DNA from: Sulfurovum sp.
GTDB taxonomy: Bacteria > Campylobacterota > Campylobacteria > Campylobacterales > Sulfurovaceae
Reading direction: 5' to 3'
Assembly: GCA_020726085.1 (NCBI GenBank)
Contig: DYTG01000111.1
Location: forward strand, 1 to 5,330
Length of the DNA: 5,330 bases
Position 1 is the first letter of the stretch. Each line of letters starts with the position of its first letter. Positions 5,294-5,330 of this stretch are shown here, one piece after another. The notes under the pieces are model-generated. The model was not told the DNA's origin, made no database searches, and saw only the letters and a list, made by a program, of their open reading frames with translations. A program made the position numbers and the translations under genes.

Positions 5294-5330
5294 TTGTCAA
5301 TAAAAAGTCCAGAGATATTAGAGGAGATAG
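5294..5330 (+). CDS. Start of an unidentified gene downstream of mltG, cut by the window edge
   Basis: A TTG at 5294-5296, 3 nt after the mltG stop, opens a frame reading MSIKSPEILEEI to the end of the window. AGGG at 5281-5284, 9 nt upstream, can serve as the ribosome binding site. The close spacing suggests an operon with mltG and perhaps translational coupling. A GTG at 5287-5289 in another frame (VIIVNKKSRDIRGD) is the alternative. Twelve residues are too few to name a family. Confidence 0.4.
   Translation, partial: MSIKSPEILEEI

Noticed and set aside
5004..5303. 99-codon plus-strand frame rich in Pro, Ser, Thr and Lys
   Set aside because: An out-of-frame reading of the 3' part of mltG, whose own frame holds the conserved catalytic domain. 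Composition reflects C-rich codons only.

Overview
The window looks like a chromosomal housekeeping stretch from a member of the Campylobacterota (Epsilonproteobacteria), most like the Sulfurovum/Sulfurimonas group. This rests on the character of the three long proteins (MetX, a large AsmA/YhdP-like protein and MltG), on moderately AT-rich DNA, and on promoters that have a good -10 box (two of them extended) but no clear -35. The genus is an inference and was not tested by any search. I see no tRNA, rRNA, CRISPR array, insertion sequence or phage gene.

Layout from left to right. Positions 1-111 (minus) hold the first 37 codons of an exported protein that runs off the left edge. Positions 112-324 are a divergent intergenic region with a promoter for each side. 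Positions 325-531 (plus) hold a small unrecognised ORF with a good promoter and ribosome binding site. Its coding character seems to continue in shifted frames to about 642, so it may be a frameshifted gene of about 105 codons. It converges on metX, whose terminator hairpin covers the metX stop codon. Positions 673-1770 (minus) are metX (homoserine O-acetyltransferase, methionine synthesis). Positions 1810-4404 (minus) are a large AsmA-like envelope protein, 39 nt upstream of metX and probably in the same operon. Positions 4343-5290 (plus) are mltG (endolytic murein transglycosylase). A next gene probably starts at 5294 and runs off the right edge.

The most notable arrangement is at 4250-4490. 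The AsmA-like gene and mltG are divergent, yet their coding sequences overlap head to head by 62 bp. Each gene's best promoter lies inside the other gene, so their two 5' leaders would be antisense to each other over roughly 200 nt. Both proteins act at the cell envelope: the AsmA-like protein is an inner-membrane-anchored periplasmic protein, and MltG cuts nascent peptidoglycan. Shared control is therefore plausible. The second-best lead is the small gene at 325-642, with its chain of frames and a direct repeat around its -10 box. I did not find convincing evidence for an undescribed multi-gene system.
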